Below the pieces are notes generated by a model. It was not told where the DNA came from. It worked only from the letters and a program-made list of their open reading frames with translations, and did not search any database. Source: Bacteroidaceae bacterium (GTDB lineage Bacteria; Bacteroidota; Bacteroidia; Bacteroidales; Bacteroidaceae). From it: a stretch of 58,750 bases of DNA. The position numbers and the translations under genes are program-made. This document shows, in pieces, positions 24,639-33,919 of this stretch (positions are counted from its first letter, which is position 1; each line of letters opens with the position of its first letter). The stretch is from assembly GCA_017453465.1 (NCBI GenBank), contig JAFTEV010000082.1, positions 1-58,750 on the forward strand, written 5' to 3'.

Positions 24639-26759
24639 ATGACTATTTTCAGACGATTAACGCTCATTGCCATGCTACAGAGCTGTTCACTGGGAGCCTA
24701 TGCACAAGTGGAGCCATCATGGGAAGACTTTGCAGAGCAGTCGATGGACGAAGCAGAGGAAGACAGCGAGGCTGGCCACGAGCAACTGGCAGAACTTCTG
24801 TCACATCCCATCAACCTAAACCAGGCGAGCGTGGAAGAACTGATGCAACTACCGTTTCTGAACGAAGAGCAAGCACGCGACATTGTCTTCTACCGATTCA
24901 TGCACGGTCCCCTGCGAAGCACAGGCGAACTGATGTTCATCGAGACCCTCAGCAAACAAGACCGAGACAACCTGCAACTGTTCTGCTATGCAGGAGAACC
25001 AGAACAGGACAACAACAGGCTGACCGCAAGTAAATTATTGAAGTACACACAGCACGAACTCATCCTGCGGACAGACATACCATTCTATTATAAGGCGGGG
25101 CAGCAGGACTACTCAGACGAAGTGCTTGCCAAGTACCCCAACCGCAAATACCGGGGCGACCCGCTTCACGGAGTGTTCAGGTACAGACTGAGCAGCATGA
25201 ACCACCTGTTCGCAGGGGTACAGATGGAGAAAGACGCTGGAGAGCGCGGCATCGACTTCCTGTCGGCACACATCATGCTGAAGGACATACAGACAGGGCG
25301 GCAGAGCTGCATCCGGGAAGCCATCTTGGGCGACTACCGCGCACACTTCGGGCTGGGACTGGCCATCAACAACAGCATCAACTTTGGCAAGGCCATGATG
25401 ATTAACAGCCTCGGACGCATTGACCGAGGATTCAGCAAGCACTCCTCGACGATGGAGACCGGCTACCTGAGAGGTGCAGCCATCCGCTTCCGATACAAAA
25501 GCCTCACGGTGTCGGCTCTTGGCAGTTACAACAAGAAAGATGGAACATTCTTGTCCGACTCTACAGGCATTTCGTCCCTGAAGACCGACGGGCTGCACCG
25601 CACACCCCTGGAGCGGAGCAAGAAGCACAACATCAGTGAGGTAACAATAGGCGGAAACATCCATTGGGAATGGAAAAGCCTGCAATTATCTGCCACAGCC
25701 ATCAGCACGCACTACTCTATCCCGCTGAAGCCCAAATGGGACACACCTGCCACACTGTACAGAAAGTACAATGCGCAGGGGCAGAATTTTCAGGTATATA
25801 GCGTAGGATATGCGTGGCAATGGCAAAGACTGCGATTTGCAGGAGAGACCGCGATGAGCCATGCCGCAGGACTCGACACAGGCGCGGGAAGACAGCAGGG
25901 AGTCGCCACGCTCAACACCCTGCAATACAGAATCAGCCATCAACACACCCTCAGTTTGGCAGTGCGCTATTATGGAGCAAAATTCGTCAGCATCAACGGA
26001 AAAGCCTTTGGCGAAAACGCCTCTCCACAGAATGAGGAAGGTGTGTTCATTGCATGGAAAACGAGCATGATACCAGGACTGAACCTTGACACCTACGTCG
26101 ATTTGATGTATTTTCCCTGGCTCAAATACGGTGTGAGCAATCGGTCATACGGTGTGGACGGCATGGTGCAGGCTTCCTACCGGTACAGCCAACGGAGCAG
26201 ATGGCTAATCAGATACAAGTTGAAGTCGAAGCAAAAAGATTTCAACTATGGCGAGGACACGCAAGAAGAAGAGGAAATCGGGACAAACGAGGCTGGCACT
26301 GCCATGCGCTACAACAGAAAGCACAGCTTAAAAATTCAGCACAACTTGTCGGTGGGGAAATCGTGGACTTTTAGGACAATGCTGAATGGCTGCATTGTAG
26401 ATACAGGCCACGATGCAGCGGAGAAAGGCTTTTCGGTGGGCGAACATATCAGATGGACGGGGCACAACGAAAGGCTTAGGCTGGACTTTGCCATCACGTT
26501 CTTCAACTCCGATTCTTACAACGCCCGCATCTACAGCTACGAACCGTCCCTGCTATACAGCTTCGGCCTTACGTCTTATTTTTACAAGGGTATCAGGAGC
26601 ATTGCCATGGTCAACTGGAACATCTACAAGAAGTTGACCTTTACAGCCAAGTTCGGACTCACCAAGTATTTCAACAGGGACAGCATCGGCACAGGCACCG
26701 AACTAATTGCTGCCAACCACAGGGAAGATTTGCAACTGATGGTGCGCTGGAAGTTTTGA
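24639..26759 (+). CDS. Helix-hairpin-helix protein with predicted outer-membrane barrel
   Basis: 706 residues with a signal peptide (LTLIAMLQSCSLGAYAQ). Residues ~50-125 hold ComEA-like helix-hairpin-helix motifs: INLNQASVEELMQLPFLNEEQA, then a second (LRSTGELMFIETLSKQDRD). From ~130 to the end the sequence has many alternating aromatic strands (AHFGLGLAINNSINFGKAMM, SYGVDGMVQASYRYSQRS) and ends in LMVRWKF, a C-terminal phenylalanine as in outer-membrane barrels. The family is widespread in Bacteroidales without known function. A role in DNA binding or uptake at the envelope is possible from the HhH part, but there is no competence context here. It is monocistronic. Confidence 0.75.
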   Translation: MTIFRRLTLIAMLQSCSLGAYAQVEPSWEDFAEQSMDEAEEDSEAGHEQLAELLSHPINLNQASVEELMQLPFLNEEQARDIVFYRFMHGPLRSTGELMFIETLSKQDRDNLQLFCYAGEPEQDNNRLTASKLLKYTQHELILRTDIPFYYKAGQQDYSDEVLAKYPNRKYRGDPLHGVFRYRLSSMNHLFAGVQMEKDAGERGIDFLSAHIMLKDIQTGRQSCIREAILGDYRAHFGLGLAINNSINFGKAMMINSLGRIDRGFSKHSSTMETGYLRGAAIRFRYKSLTVSALGSYNKKDGTFLSDSTGISSLKTDGLHRTPLERSKKHNISEVTIGGNIHWEWKSLQLSATAISTHYSIPLKPKWDTPATLYRKYNAQGQNFQVYSVGYAWQWQRLRFAGETAMSHAAGLDTGAGRQQGVATLNTLQYRISHQHTLSLAVRYYGAKFVSINGKAFGENASPQNEEGVFIAWKTSMIPGLNLDTYVDLMYFPWLKYGVSNRSYGVDGMVQASYRYSQRSRWLIRYKLKSKQKDFNYGEDTQEEEEIGTNEAGTAMRYNRKHSLKIQHNLSVGKSWTFRTMLNGCIVDTGHDAAEKGFSVGEHIRWTGHNERLRLDFAITFFNSDSYNARIYSYEPSLLYSFGLTSYFYKGIRSIAMVNWNIYKKLTFTAKFGLTKYFNRDSIGTGTELIAANHREDLQLMVRWKF

Positions 26760-26810
26760 AGCTGCAAAACCGAAGAAAAGGGGAATTATGTGCAATATCC
26801 TTAAAAGAAG

Positions 26811-26896
26811 TAGGCAATACGCCGCGCTCGCGTAGGCAATGAAGTGTGTCAGATTGCCTACGCGAGCGCGACGCATTGCCTACACGAGCGAGCACA
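26811..26896. repeat. Palindromic GC-rich repeat with 22-bp period (copy 1)
   Basis: Arms 26811-26840 and 26853-26882 are complementary at 28 of 30 positions, with a 12-nt loop. Within each arm an 8-9 bp word (TAGGCAAT or ATTGCCTAC) recurs after exactly 22 bp (26811/26833 and 26853/26875). The core GCCTACGCGAGCGCG is shared with the element at 45.8 kb. The remaining part of the 26760-27115 gap holds only the terminator below and a stray TATCTTTG at 27073-27080. Confidence 0.9.
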
Positions 26897-27010
26897 TTTC
26901 TATATGCAACAGCCTCAGAATGTTTCAAATACTCTTTTTGAAGCAGTTACAGCGTGTGATTTTTTGTGTTGCAAACGTCTGCCGCCTCCAATTCATATTC
27001 TTTAACAATA

Positions 27011-27049
27011 AAAGGTGCTCACCCAAAGCCAAGTTGGGCGAGCACCTTT
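27011..27049. terminator. Bidirectional terminator hairpin
   Basis: A 16-bp stem with one mismatch (27011-27026 with 27034-27049, AAAGGTGCTC / GAGCACCTTT) has a 7-nt loop. It lies between the converging HhH-protein and HAD-hydrolase genes. Confidence 0.85.
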
Positions 27050-27115
27050 CATTCACGACAGGTAGCAGACGCTATCTTTGTTCCAAAAGTCTGATTCCGC
27101 GTTGGGGCACTTTTT

Positions 27116-27862
27116 CTACTGCGTAAAAAGCGGCAACAGTTGTTCCCAATGGTCGCACAGGGACTGCATGGAGGGGAAGAGCAAATTGGCCCCCTGCGAC
27201 AACAAAGCCTCATCGGGAAGCGGCCCCGTGTTGACAGCGATGGTGAACACCCCTGCCGCAACAGCTGCCTGAACACCCAGGGGGGCGTTTTCCACCACAA
27301 TGAAATTGGACGGGGAGAAGGTTCCGCCCTGGTAGCGGGCGTACTTCTGCATCCCCATCAAGTAAGGTTCGGGGTTGGGCTTTCCCATTTTCACGTCGAA
27401 AGCTGTGACCATGAGTTCGGGACGGAAGATGTCGGGGAAATGGGTATTCAGTCGTCCCAGCAGGGTTTTCTGCCCTGAGCCGGTGACAATCATGGGCGTG
27501 ATGCCCGAAGCCTTCACCTTCTGCAGCAGTTCGTAAGCCCCCTGCATGGGTTCGGCCTTGGGGCAACGGTTGAAAAGCTCTGCCTTGTAAGCATAGATTT
27601 CAGCAACCTCTTCGGGGGTGGCATCGTGCCCCCGCTCGCGCTGCGACACGATGTTGATGGTGCCGGCACCAGTGCGTCCCTCGTGCATGTAGGCTTCCTC
27701 CAGCGGAAAGTTCTTGAAACCGAAATGGAGCATGGTTTCATGCCAGCTGACGGCATGGTTTTTCATGGAGTCGTAGAGCACGCCGTCCATGTCGAACATG
27801 ACGGCCTTGAGGTGGACGGGACCGTATGCGTGAAGTGCCTGAAGTATTTGTTCGTTGGTCAT
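27116..27862 (-). CDS. HAD-superfamily hydrolase, beta-phosphoglucomutase-like
   Basis: 248 residues of HAD subfamily IA. Motif I is FDMDGVLYDS (nucleophile and acid Asp), motif II is MIVTGSG, the lysine of motif III lies in KMGKPNPEPYLMG, and motif IV is FIVVENAPLGVQAAVAAG. The helical cap (residues ~35-100) is of the phosphoglucomutase/phosphatase type. Likely substrates are sugar phosphates. It is 6 nt after gmk and forms the end of yicC-gmk-HAD. In many Bacteroidales nadD follows gmk instead. Confidence 0.9.
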   Translation of the reverse strand: MTNEQILQALHAYGPVHLKAVMFDMDGVLYDSMKNHAVSWHETMLHFGFKNFPLEEAYMHEGRTGAGTINIVSQRERGHDATPEEVAEIYAYKAELFNRCPKAEPMQGAYELLQKVKASGITPMIVTGSGQKTLLGRLNTHFPDIFRPELMVTAFDVKMGKPNPEPYLMGMQKYARYQGGTFSPSNFIVVENAPLGVQAAVAAGVFTIAVNTGPLPDEALLSQGANLLFPSMQSLCDHWEQLLPLFTQ

Positions 27863-27868
27863 TGGCTG

Positions 27869-28438
27869 TCACTCTTGAAGGAAATCGCTGACCAAGGATT
27901 CGGCCTCAACCTCGGCAACCTGCAAGTTGTCGTTGATAATAATCTCATCGAACTGGGAAGCAAAAGACAGTTCGTACTCGGCTTTCCGCAGCCGTTCCTC
28001 GATGATTTCGGGCGCGTCCGTGCCACGTCCTTCCAGACGGCGGCGCAGTTCCTCGACCGATGGGGGCTGGATGAAGAGGGACAGGGCCTGCTTGCCGTAG
28101 ATTTTCTTGATGTTGAGGGCACCTTTCACATCGACATCGAAGATGATGTTCTGCCCATCGGCCAGCTGTTTGTCAACCTGCGACTTGAGTGTGCCGTAGA
28201 ACTTGCCTGGATAGACCTCTTCGTACTCCACGAAATCGCCGCCCCTCACGTGTTCGTCAAACTGGGCCTGAGAGAGGAAGAAATACTGTTCGCCATCGGT
28301 CTCGTCCCCGCGTGGCGGGCGTGTTGTGGCCGAAACGGAGAAACGCAAATCGAGGTCGGTTTCCTCTTGGAGATATTTCACGATGGTGCTTTTGCCGCTA
28401 CCAGAGGGGGCGGCACAAATGATGAGTTTACCTTGCAT
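27869..28438 (-). CDS. gmk: Guanylate kinase
   Basis: Phosphorylates GMP to GDP with ATP. The P-loop is APSGSGKST near residues 9-17. The GMP-binding region shows SATTRPPRGDETDGEQYFFLS and the segment FVEYEEVYPGKFYGT, both typical. The length of 189 aa is normal. The yicC-gmk order is conserved in many bacteria. The lid region (GRGTDAPEIIEERL) is intact. Confidence 0.97.
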   Translation of the reverse strand: MQGKLIICAAPSGSGKSTIVKYLQEETDLDLRFSVSATTRPPRGDETDGEQYFFLSQAQFDEHVRGGDFVEYEEVYPGKFYGTLKSQVDKQLADGQNIIFDVDVKGALNIKKIYGKQALSLFIQPPSVEELRRRLEGRGTDAPEIIEERLRKAEYELSFASQFDEIIINDNLQVAEVEAESLVSDFLQE

Positions 28439-28487
28439 AGTCTGAAAATAAGAATTGGTTAGAAAAATGTGGAGGATGACAGGAGCA

Positions 28488-29381
28488 TTACATGACGTTG
28501 AGCACTTGCTCCTTAATCTGTTCGAGTTCGTCCTTCATACGAACCACGATGTTCTGCATCTCGGCCTGATTGGACTTGCTGCCAGTGGTGTTGATTTCAC
28601 GCCCCATCTCCTGAGCAATGAAGCCCAGCTTTTTGCCTTGCCCCTTGCCCTCGTTCATGGTCTCCACGAAATAGCGCAAGTGGTTGGAGAGGCGTTGCTT
28701 TTCTTCAGAGATGTCGAGTTTCTCAATGTAATAAATCAGTTCCTGCTCCAGACGGTTCTTGTCGTAGTCGGTGCCAATCTGCTGTTCCAACGTATCGACA
28801 ATGCGCTGCCGAATCTTCTCGGTACGGCCCTGTTCGTAGGGTTCAATGCTGGAGAGCAAAGCGGTGATGTTGTCAATCTTCTCCTGGAACTTCTTGGCCA
28901 GTGCCCTGCCCTCTTGCTTGCGGAACTCGACGAGGTTCTGCACGGCTTCTTCTGCCACGCGGCGTGCCACGACCCACTCCTCGTCGGTAAGTTCTTCCAC
29001 CTCTGTGCGCAACATCACATCGGGCATCCGCACCAAGGCACGCATCCAGTCGCTGGCGGTGTTGCGCTCGTTGGAAGCATCAAGCCCCAACTGTTCAGAC
29101 AGTGCCTGCATCTGGCGGAAATACTCTGTGGCAAGTGCCACATTGATAGGGGCTGCATTGGTAGCCTCAGACTTTTCCACCCAGATGCTGAACTCCACCT
29201 TGCCTCGCTCCAGTTCGGTCTGGATAAGCTGGCGAAGCTCCATCTCCTTCTCACGGTAGATAGGGGCAATGCGAGTGGTCATGTCGAGTGCCTTTGAATT
29301 GAGCGACTTAATTTCTGCGTGGATTTTCTTTCCTTGAAATTCGGCTACGCTCTTGCCGTAGCCCGTCATCGATTGTATCAT
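28488..29381 (-). CDS. yicC: YicC-family endoribonuclease-like protein
   Basis: 297 residues. The N terminus MIQSMTGYGKSVAEFQGKKI is the YicC signature, and the C-terminal DUF1732 part includes RLSNHLRYFVETM and KKLGFIAQEMGREINTTGSKS. E. coli YicC is an RNase acting on small RNA. Here it is the first gene of a unit with gmk, 49 nt apart. A promoter -7 element lies ~54 nt upstream. Confidence 0.95.
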   Translation of the reverse strand: MIQSMTGYGKSVAEFQGKKIHAEIKSLNSKALDMTTRIAPIYREKEMELRQLIQTELERGKVEFSIWVEKSEATNAAPINVALATEYFRQMQALSEQLGLDASNERNTASDWMRALVRMPDVMLRTEVEELTDEEWVVARRVAEEAVQNLVEFRKQEGRALAKKFQEKIDNITALLSSIEPYEQGRTEKIRQRIVDTLEQQIGTDYDKNRLEQELIYYIEKLDISEEKQRLSNHLRYFVETMNEGKGQGKKLGFIAQEMGREINTTGSKSNQAEMQNIVVRMKDELEQIKEQVLNVM

Positions 29382-29434
29382 AAAACGAGTATGTTTTTAT
29401 CTGTTAAAAAGAATTCGTAAAAACAAAACGGTTG

Positions 29435-29442
29435 CAAAGGTA
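29435..29442 (-). promoter_or_regulatory. -7 element for yicC-gmk
   Basis: The minus strand reads TACCTTTG, 54-61 nt before the yicC start codon. Confidence 0.6.
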
Positions 29443-29514
29443 CGGAATAAATCTGAATAAGAGAATGCGAAATCTAAAAAGTAACCCGTTTTTAGGTTTT
29501 TTGGCGAAGAAAAC

Positions 29515-29545
29515 TTGGTGAATCCTTGGAGTTATACTAACTTTG
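29515..29545 (+). promoter_or_regulatory. Promoter of the tsaB-ispF operon
   Basis: TTG 29515-29517, 20 nt, TAACTTTG 29538-29545, followed by a ~13-nt leader to ATG 29565. It is the only good promoter before a ten-gene run of co-directional genes ending at 41126. Confidence 0.75.
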
Positions 29546-29564
29546 CACTTTATTTACATAGGAA

Positions 29565-30305
29565 ATGGCTTGTATATTACACATAGAAACAGCAGCAGAG
29601 GAATGTAGCGTGGCCGTAAGTCAAGAAGGAGCGGTCATCTACCATGCCGACAGCCGACACACGGAGACTGAAACAGAAGCGGCACCATCACACAAGGACA
29701 AGAAATCGCTGAGCGGACACGCTGGCATACTGGGCACACTGGTTGACGAAGCCCTTTCTTTCACAGACAACCATGCCATACCGTTTGACGCGGTGGCCGT
29801 CAGTGCTGGCCCTGGCAGCTATACGGGGCTGCGTGTCGGTGTCAGCATGGCAAAAGGCATCTGCTACGGACGCGACCTCAAACTCATAGCGCTGCCAACA
29901 CCGCAAATACAATGTGTCCCCTTTCTGCTTTCACACGATGACATTCCGGAAGACTCGCTCATCTGCCCCATGCTGGATGCCAGACGTATGGAGGTCTATA
30001 CCGCACTCTACACACGGGGACTGAAGCCCGTCATCGACATTTGCGCGAAGGTGATTGACGAGCAGTCGTTCTTGGAACAGTTGGCCGAACACCCCATCTA
30101 CTTCATGGGCAACGGCGCACCGAAGTGCAAAGCCGTGATTTCTCACCCCAATGCCCACTTTGTGGACGATGTGCCCTTGGCTGCCAAATACATGTCACCA
30201 CTGGCAGAGCGGAAGTTCCTGCGTGGAGAATTTGAAGATGTTGCTTATTTTGAACCCAATTACCTAAAAGAATGGACTACAACACACAAAGACCCAAACT
30301 CATAA
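29565..30305 (+). CDS. tsaB: tRNA threonylcarbamoyladenosine synthesis protein TsaB
   Basis: TsaB is the partner of TsaD in making the t6A37 modification of ANN-decoding tRNAs. Seen are ILHIETAAEECSVAVS at the N terminus (ASKHA fold strand 1) and VSAGPGSYTGLRVGVSMAKG, the most conserved part of the family. CPMLDARRMEVYTALY and the C-terminal PNYLKEWTT are also present. Length 246 aa. Its 3' end overlaps the DUF4290 gene by 34 bp, so the two are translationally linked. Confidence 0.95.
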   Translation: MACILHIETAAEECSVAVSQEGAVIYHADSRHTETETEAAPSHKDKKSLSGHAGILGTLVDEALSFTDNHAIPFDAVAVSAGPGSYTGLRVGVSMAKGICYGRDLKLIALPTPQIQCVPFLLSHDDIPEDSLICPMLDARRMEVYTALYTRGLKPVIDICAKVIDEQSFLEQLAEHPIYFMGNGAPKCKAVISHPNAHFVDDVPLAAKYMSPLAERKFLRGEFEDVAYFEPNYLKEWTTTHKDPNS

Positions 30306-30868
30306 TGCCTGAATACGGGCGATACATCCAGGAGATGGTGGACTACTGCAAGACGATTGCAGATGCCAGCGAGCGGCAGCACTGCGCCGAAAGCATCGTG
30401 GCTGTCATGGCCAGCATGTCGGAGAAAAGCGGTGATGATGCCGATTTCAAGACAAAGCTGTGGAACCACTTTGCAGCCATCGCAAACTACGAACTCGACA
30501 TTCAATACCCCGTCCCCATTGAGCGAGAGGATGCCATTGGCAGCAACCGCGAGCGCATTCCCTATCCGCAGAAGAAGATTGAGCGCAGGCATTATGGAGC
30601 CATTGTGGAGAAGTTCACGAAGGCTTTGGCTGAAGAGACCGACGAGGAAAAGCGTTACGAGATGGCCAAGCTGATAGCCAACCACATGAAGCGCGACCTG
30701 TCGAACTGGAATGTAGATGCCATGAGCGATGCTAAAGTGGCAGAAGACCTGGAGCAATACACAGGCGGAAAGGTTGTGCTGAACCCGGAAACGTTCCAGT
30801 TCATCAGTGACGGCGAATTGCTTAGTAGCCTTATTTCAACAACCGTGAAGAAGAAAAAGAAGAAATAA
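30272..30868 (+). CDS. DUF4290 family protein
   Basis: 198 residues, cytoplasmic, all-helical by composition, of the Bacteroidetes-specific DUF4290 family. Conserved-looking parts are LIMPEYGRYIQEMVDY, TKLWNHFAAIANYELDIQYP and YGAIVEKFTKALAEE. The function is unknown. The gene almost always precedes murA in this phylum, and here it joins murA through a TAATG junction (30866-30870). The protein ends in seven lysines. A link to peptidoglycan synthesis is suggested only by context. Confidence 0.9.
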   Translation: MDYNTQRPKLIMPEYGRYIQEMVDYCKTIADASERQHCAESIVAVMASMSEKSGDDADFKTKLWNHFAAIANYELDIQYPVPIEREDAIGSNRERIPYPQKKIERRHYGAIVEKFTKALAEETDEEKRYEMAKLIANHMKRDLSNWNVDAMSDAKVAEDLEQYTGGKVVLNPETFQFISDGELLSSLISTTVKKKKKK

Positions 30869-32172
30869 TGGAACAATTTGTCATTGAAGGCGGACATAAG
30901 CTGCATGGCGAAATCACACCACAGGGTGCCAAGAACGAGGCTCTGGAGGTTATCTGTGCCGTATTGCTTACAGCCGAGCCTGTCATCGTGAGAAACGTGC
31001 CAGACATCCTCGATGTGAACAACCTGATTAACCTGCTGAGCAAGATGGGGGTGTCGGTCACACCGTCGGGCAACCATGAATGGACTTTCCAAGCGTCCCA
31101 GCTTGACAAGAACTATCTTGGCAGCCAAGAGTTTGTGCAGCGTTGTGCCAGTCTGCGTGGTTCCATTCTGACCCTTGGGCCGTTGCTCGGACGCTTCCAC
31201 CACGCTTGTGTGGCTAAGCCAGGCGGCGACCAGATTGGCCGCAGACGACTGGACACCCACTTCATCGGCATACAGAACTTAGGCGCAAAATTCAACTACG
31301 ACCTTGCGCGTGGCGTATATGACATTGATGCCCACGAACTGAAGGGTGAATATATGCTGCTGGATGAAGCCAGCGTTACCGGCACGGCCAATATCATTAT
31401 GACGGCAGTCCTGGCTCAGGGAACGACCACTATCTACAACGCTGCCTGTGAGCCATACATCCAGCAATTGTGCAAGATGCTGAATCGCATGGGAGCCAAG
31501 ATAACAGGCGTGGGGTCGAACCTGCTGACCATAGAGGGTGTTGACGTGCTGCACGGCACGGAGCACACCATCCTGCCCGACATGATTGAGGTTGGTTCAT
31601 TCATCGGCATGGCGGCCATGACGAGCAGCGAACTGACCATCAAGCACGTGGCATACGAGCATCTGGGCATTATTCCAACGATGTTCAGTCGCCTGGGCAT
31701 TCAGATGGAGCACAGAGGAGACGACATATACATTCCAGAACAAGCACACTACGAAGTACAGTCGTTCATGGACGGCAGCATCATGAACATTTCCGATGCA
31801 CCATGGCCAGGACTAACCCCCGACCTGCTCAGTGTCATGCTGGTAGTGGCAACACAGGCCAAGGGCAGCGTGCTGATACACCAGAAAATGTTTGAAAGTC
31901 GCCTGTTCTTTGTGGACAAGCTGATTGACATGGGGGCACAAATCATCCTCTGCGACCCCCACCGCGCAGTTGTCGTGGGGCACGACAACCAGCGGAAACT
32001 GCGCGCAGCCAAGCTGTCGAGTCCCGACATCCGTGCCGGTATTGCCCTGCTGATTGCCGCCATGGGCGCACAAGGCACCAGCGTCATCAGCAACATTGAG
32101 CAGATAGACCGTGGATATGAAGACATCGAGGGACGACTGACCGCCCTGGGTGCAAGCATCAAACGTGTATGA
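30868..32172 (+). CDS. murA: UDP-N-acetylglucosamine 1-carboxyvinyltransferase, Asp-type active site
   Basis: First committed step of peptidoglycan synthesis: enolpyruvyl transfer from PEP to UDP-GlcNAc. The conserved lysine is K22 (GAKNEAL). The loop that normally reads PGGCxIGxRPxDLH is PGGDQIGRRRLDTH here, so residue 121 is Asp in place of the Cys that fosfomycin alkylates. Asp-type MurA enzymes are active and fosfomycin-insensitive (known from Mycobacterium and Chlamydia). The rest of the two-domain inside-out barrel is complete at 434 aa. It is flanked by one-base (DUF4290) and four-base (rimM) overlaps. Confidence 0.97.
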   Translation: MEQFVIEGGHKLHGEITPQGAKNEALEVICAVLLTAEPVIVRNVPDILDVNNLINLLSKMGVSVTPSGNHEWTFQASQLDKNYLGSQEFVQRCASLRGSILTLGPLLGRFHHACVAKPGGDQIGRRRLDTHFIGIQNLGAKFNYDLARGVYDIDAHELKGEYMLLDEASVTGTANIIMTAVLAQGTTTIYNAACEPYIQQLCKMLNRMGAKITGVGSNLLTIEGVDVLHGTEHTILPDMIEVGSFIGMAAMTSSELTIKHVAYEHLGIIPTMFSRLGIQMEHRGDDIYIPEQAHYEVQSFMDGSIMNISDAPWPGLTPDLLSVMLVVATQAKGSVLIHQKMFESRLFFVDKLIDMGAQIILCDPHRAVVVGHDNQRKLRAAKLSSPDIRAGIALLIAAMGAQGTSVISNIEQIDRGYEDIEGRLTALGASIKRV

Positions 32173-32729
32173 TACATAAGGAAGACTGCTATAAGATAGG
32201 AAAAATCACCAAGCCACACGGTCTGAAAGGGGAGGTAAACTTCATGTTCACCGATGACATTTGGGACCGCGTTTCGGTTTCTCACCCTAATGCACCTCAT
32301 GCTGAAGGACAGGGTGAGATGCTGATATGTGAGGTGGACGGCATCCTCGTGCCCTTTTTTATAGAAGAATATCGTTTCCGCAGCGATTCTGTGGCCTTGG
32401 TGAAATTTGAAGACCTAAACTCTGCTGACGCGGTGCAGTTTCTGGTCAACAGCGATGTTTATTTTGAGAATAAATATCTTGACGAAAGTGAAGAAGAGGC
32501 CGTTTCGCTTAACTTCTTCATCGGATTCAGAATGATTGACGGCACTGACAACGCGGAAATAGGAACCATCGCGGACATAGACGACAATACAGACAACTGG
32601 CTCTTCATTGTGGAACGACCCGACGGAAGTGAAGTAATGATACCCGCACACGAAGAATTTATCAAAGAAATCAGGCAGGACGAGAGAGAAATGGTTATGG
32701 ACCTACCGCTTGGACTGCTTGACTTATAA
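32169..32729 (+). CDS. rimM: Ribosome maturation factor RimM
   Basis: RimM assists 30S head assembly by binding S19. The N-terminal beta-barrel begins YKIGKITKPHGLKGEVNF, the family signature. The C-terminal PRC-barrel includes FIGFRMIDGTDNAEIGTIADI and VMIPAHEEFIKEI. Length 186 aa. It starts inside the murA stop (ATGA) and is not next to trmD/rplS as in many bacteria. Confidence 0.93.
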   Translation: MIHKEDCYKIGKITKPHGLKGEVNFMFTDDIWDRVSVSHPNAPHAEGQGEMLICEVDGILVPFFIEEYRFRSDSVALVKFEDLNSADAVQFLVNSDVYFENKYLDESEEEAVSLNFFIGFRMIDGTDNAEIGTIADIDDNTDNWLFIVERPDGSEVMIPAHEEFIKEIRQDEREMVMDLPLGLLDL

Positions 32730-32740
32730 AACCAGAATAC

Positions 32741-33880
32741 ATGAAACGAATTTGCATATTAGGTTCAACAGGCTCCATTGGCACACAAGCCCTGGAAGTG
32801 ATAGAAGAACATAGCGACCTGTACGAGGCATACGTGCTTACAGCATACAACAATGCAGACCTGGTCATTGAACAGGCACGCAAGTTTAAGCCGGAGGCAG
32901 TGGTCATTGCCAATGAAAATAATTATAATAAGGTACGCGATGCACTGGCCGACCTGCCCATCAAGGTGTATGCAGGAGCAAAGGCCCTGTGTGAAGTGGT
33001 GCAGAATGAAAACGTGGACATCGTGCTGGCCAGCATGGTGGGGTTTGCCGGACTTGAACCGACCATTGCTGCCATCAAAGCCAAAAAAGTTATTGCATTG
33101 GCAAACAAGGAGACACTGGTGGTAGCAGGTGACCTTATCACTCGATTGGCAAACGAATATCAGGTTCCCATTTTGCCTGTTGACTCGGAACACTCGGCCA
33201 TTTTCCAATGTCTCGAACCCGGCAACAGGATTGACAAGATTTTGCTCACATGCTCAGGTGGTCCTTTCCGAAAAATTTCCAAAGAACAAATACAGCACGT
33301 TACCAAGAGCGATGCGCTGGCTCATCCCACATGGAACATGGGGGCAAAAATCACCATAGATTCAGCCACACTGATGAACAAGGGCTTTGAAGTCATTGAG
33401 GCCAAATGGCTCTTTGGCGTGAAACCCGAACAAATACAAGTGGTCGTTCATCCACAAAGCGTCATTCACTCAGCCGTACAATTTGAGGACGGAGCCGTCA
33501 AAGCACAGCTTGGTGTGCCTGATATGCGCTTGCCCATTCAGTATGCCTTTTCTTATCCCAAGCGACTCACACTCTCTGGAGAGCGGCTTGACCTGTTTGC
33601 CACCAAAGACCTCACTTTTGAAGCACCCGACACAGACCGCTTCCCCTGTCTGCGTCTTGCTTACGAGGCACTGCACCAAGGTGGCAACATGCCGTGTATT
33701 GTCAATGCTGCCAACGAAATCGTAAACCGCGCATTCATCGATGACCATATTGCTTATCCACGCATTGCTGAAATCATTGAAAAGACAATGAGCCAAATTG
33801 AATACTCCACAGAGTCATCGCTTGAAGTTTATTTAGAAACAGACAAAAAAGCCAGGGCTTACGCTTCTTCTTTGCTCTAA
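32741..33880 (+). CDS. dxr: 1-deoxy-D-xylulose 5-phosphate reductoisomerase
   Basis: The NADPH-dependent second step of the MEP isoprenoid pathway. The Rossmann motif is ILGSTGSIGTQALEV at the N terminus. ALANKETLVVAGDLI, LPVDSEHSAIFQCL (metal Asp and Glu) and FRKISKEQIQHVTKSDALAHPTWNMG (flexible loop) are present, as is HPQSVIHSAVQFEDG. Length 379 aa. It is in the same operon as ispF, the fifth MEP enzyme. Confidence 0.97.
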   Translation: MKRICILGSTGSIGTQALEVIEEHSDLYEAYVLTAYNNADLVIEQARKFKPEAVVIANENNYNKVRDALADLPIKVYAGAKALCEVVQNENVDIVLASMVGFAGLEPTIAAIKAKKVIALANKETLVVAGDLITRLANEYQVPILPVDSEHSAIFQCLEPGNRIDKILLTCSGGPFRKISKEQIQHVTKSDALAHPTWNMGAKITIDSATLMNKGFEVIEAKWLFGVKPEQIQVVVHPQSVIHSAVQFEDGAVKAQLGVPDMRLPIQYAFSYPKRLTLSGERLDLFATKDLTFEAPDTDRFPCLRLAYEALHQGGNMPCIVNAANEIVNRAFIDDHIAYPRIAEIIEKTMSQIEYSTESSLEVYLETDKKARAYASSLL

Positions 33881-33919
33881 CAAACGTATGCTCATTCATT
33901 ATATATAAATATAGAAAAC

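Noticed and set aside
27073-27080. TATCTTTG promoter-like motif on the plus strand
   Set aside because: No plus-strand gene follows; the next gene is on the minus strand. It may be chance or a leftover promoter.
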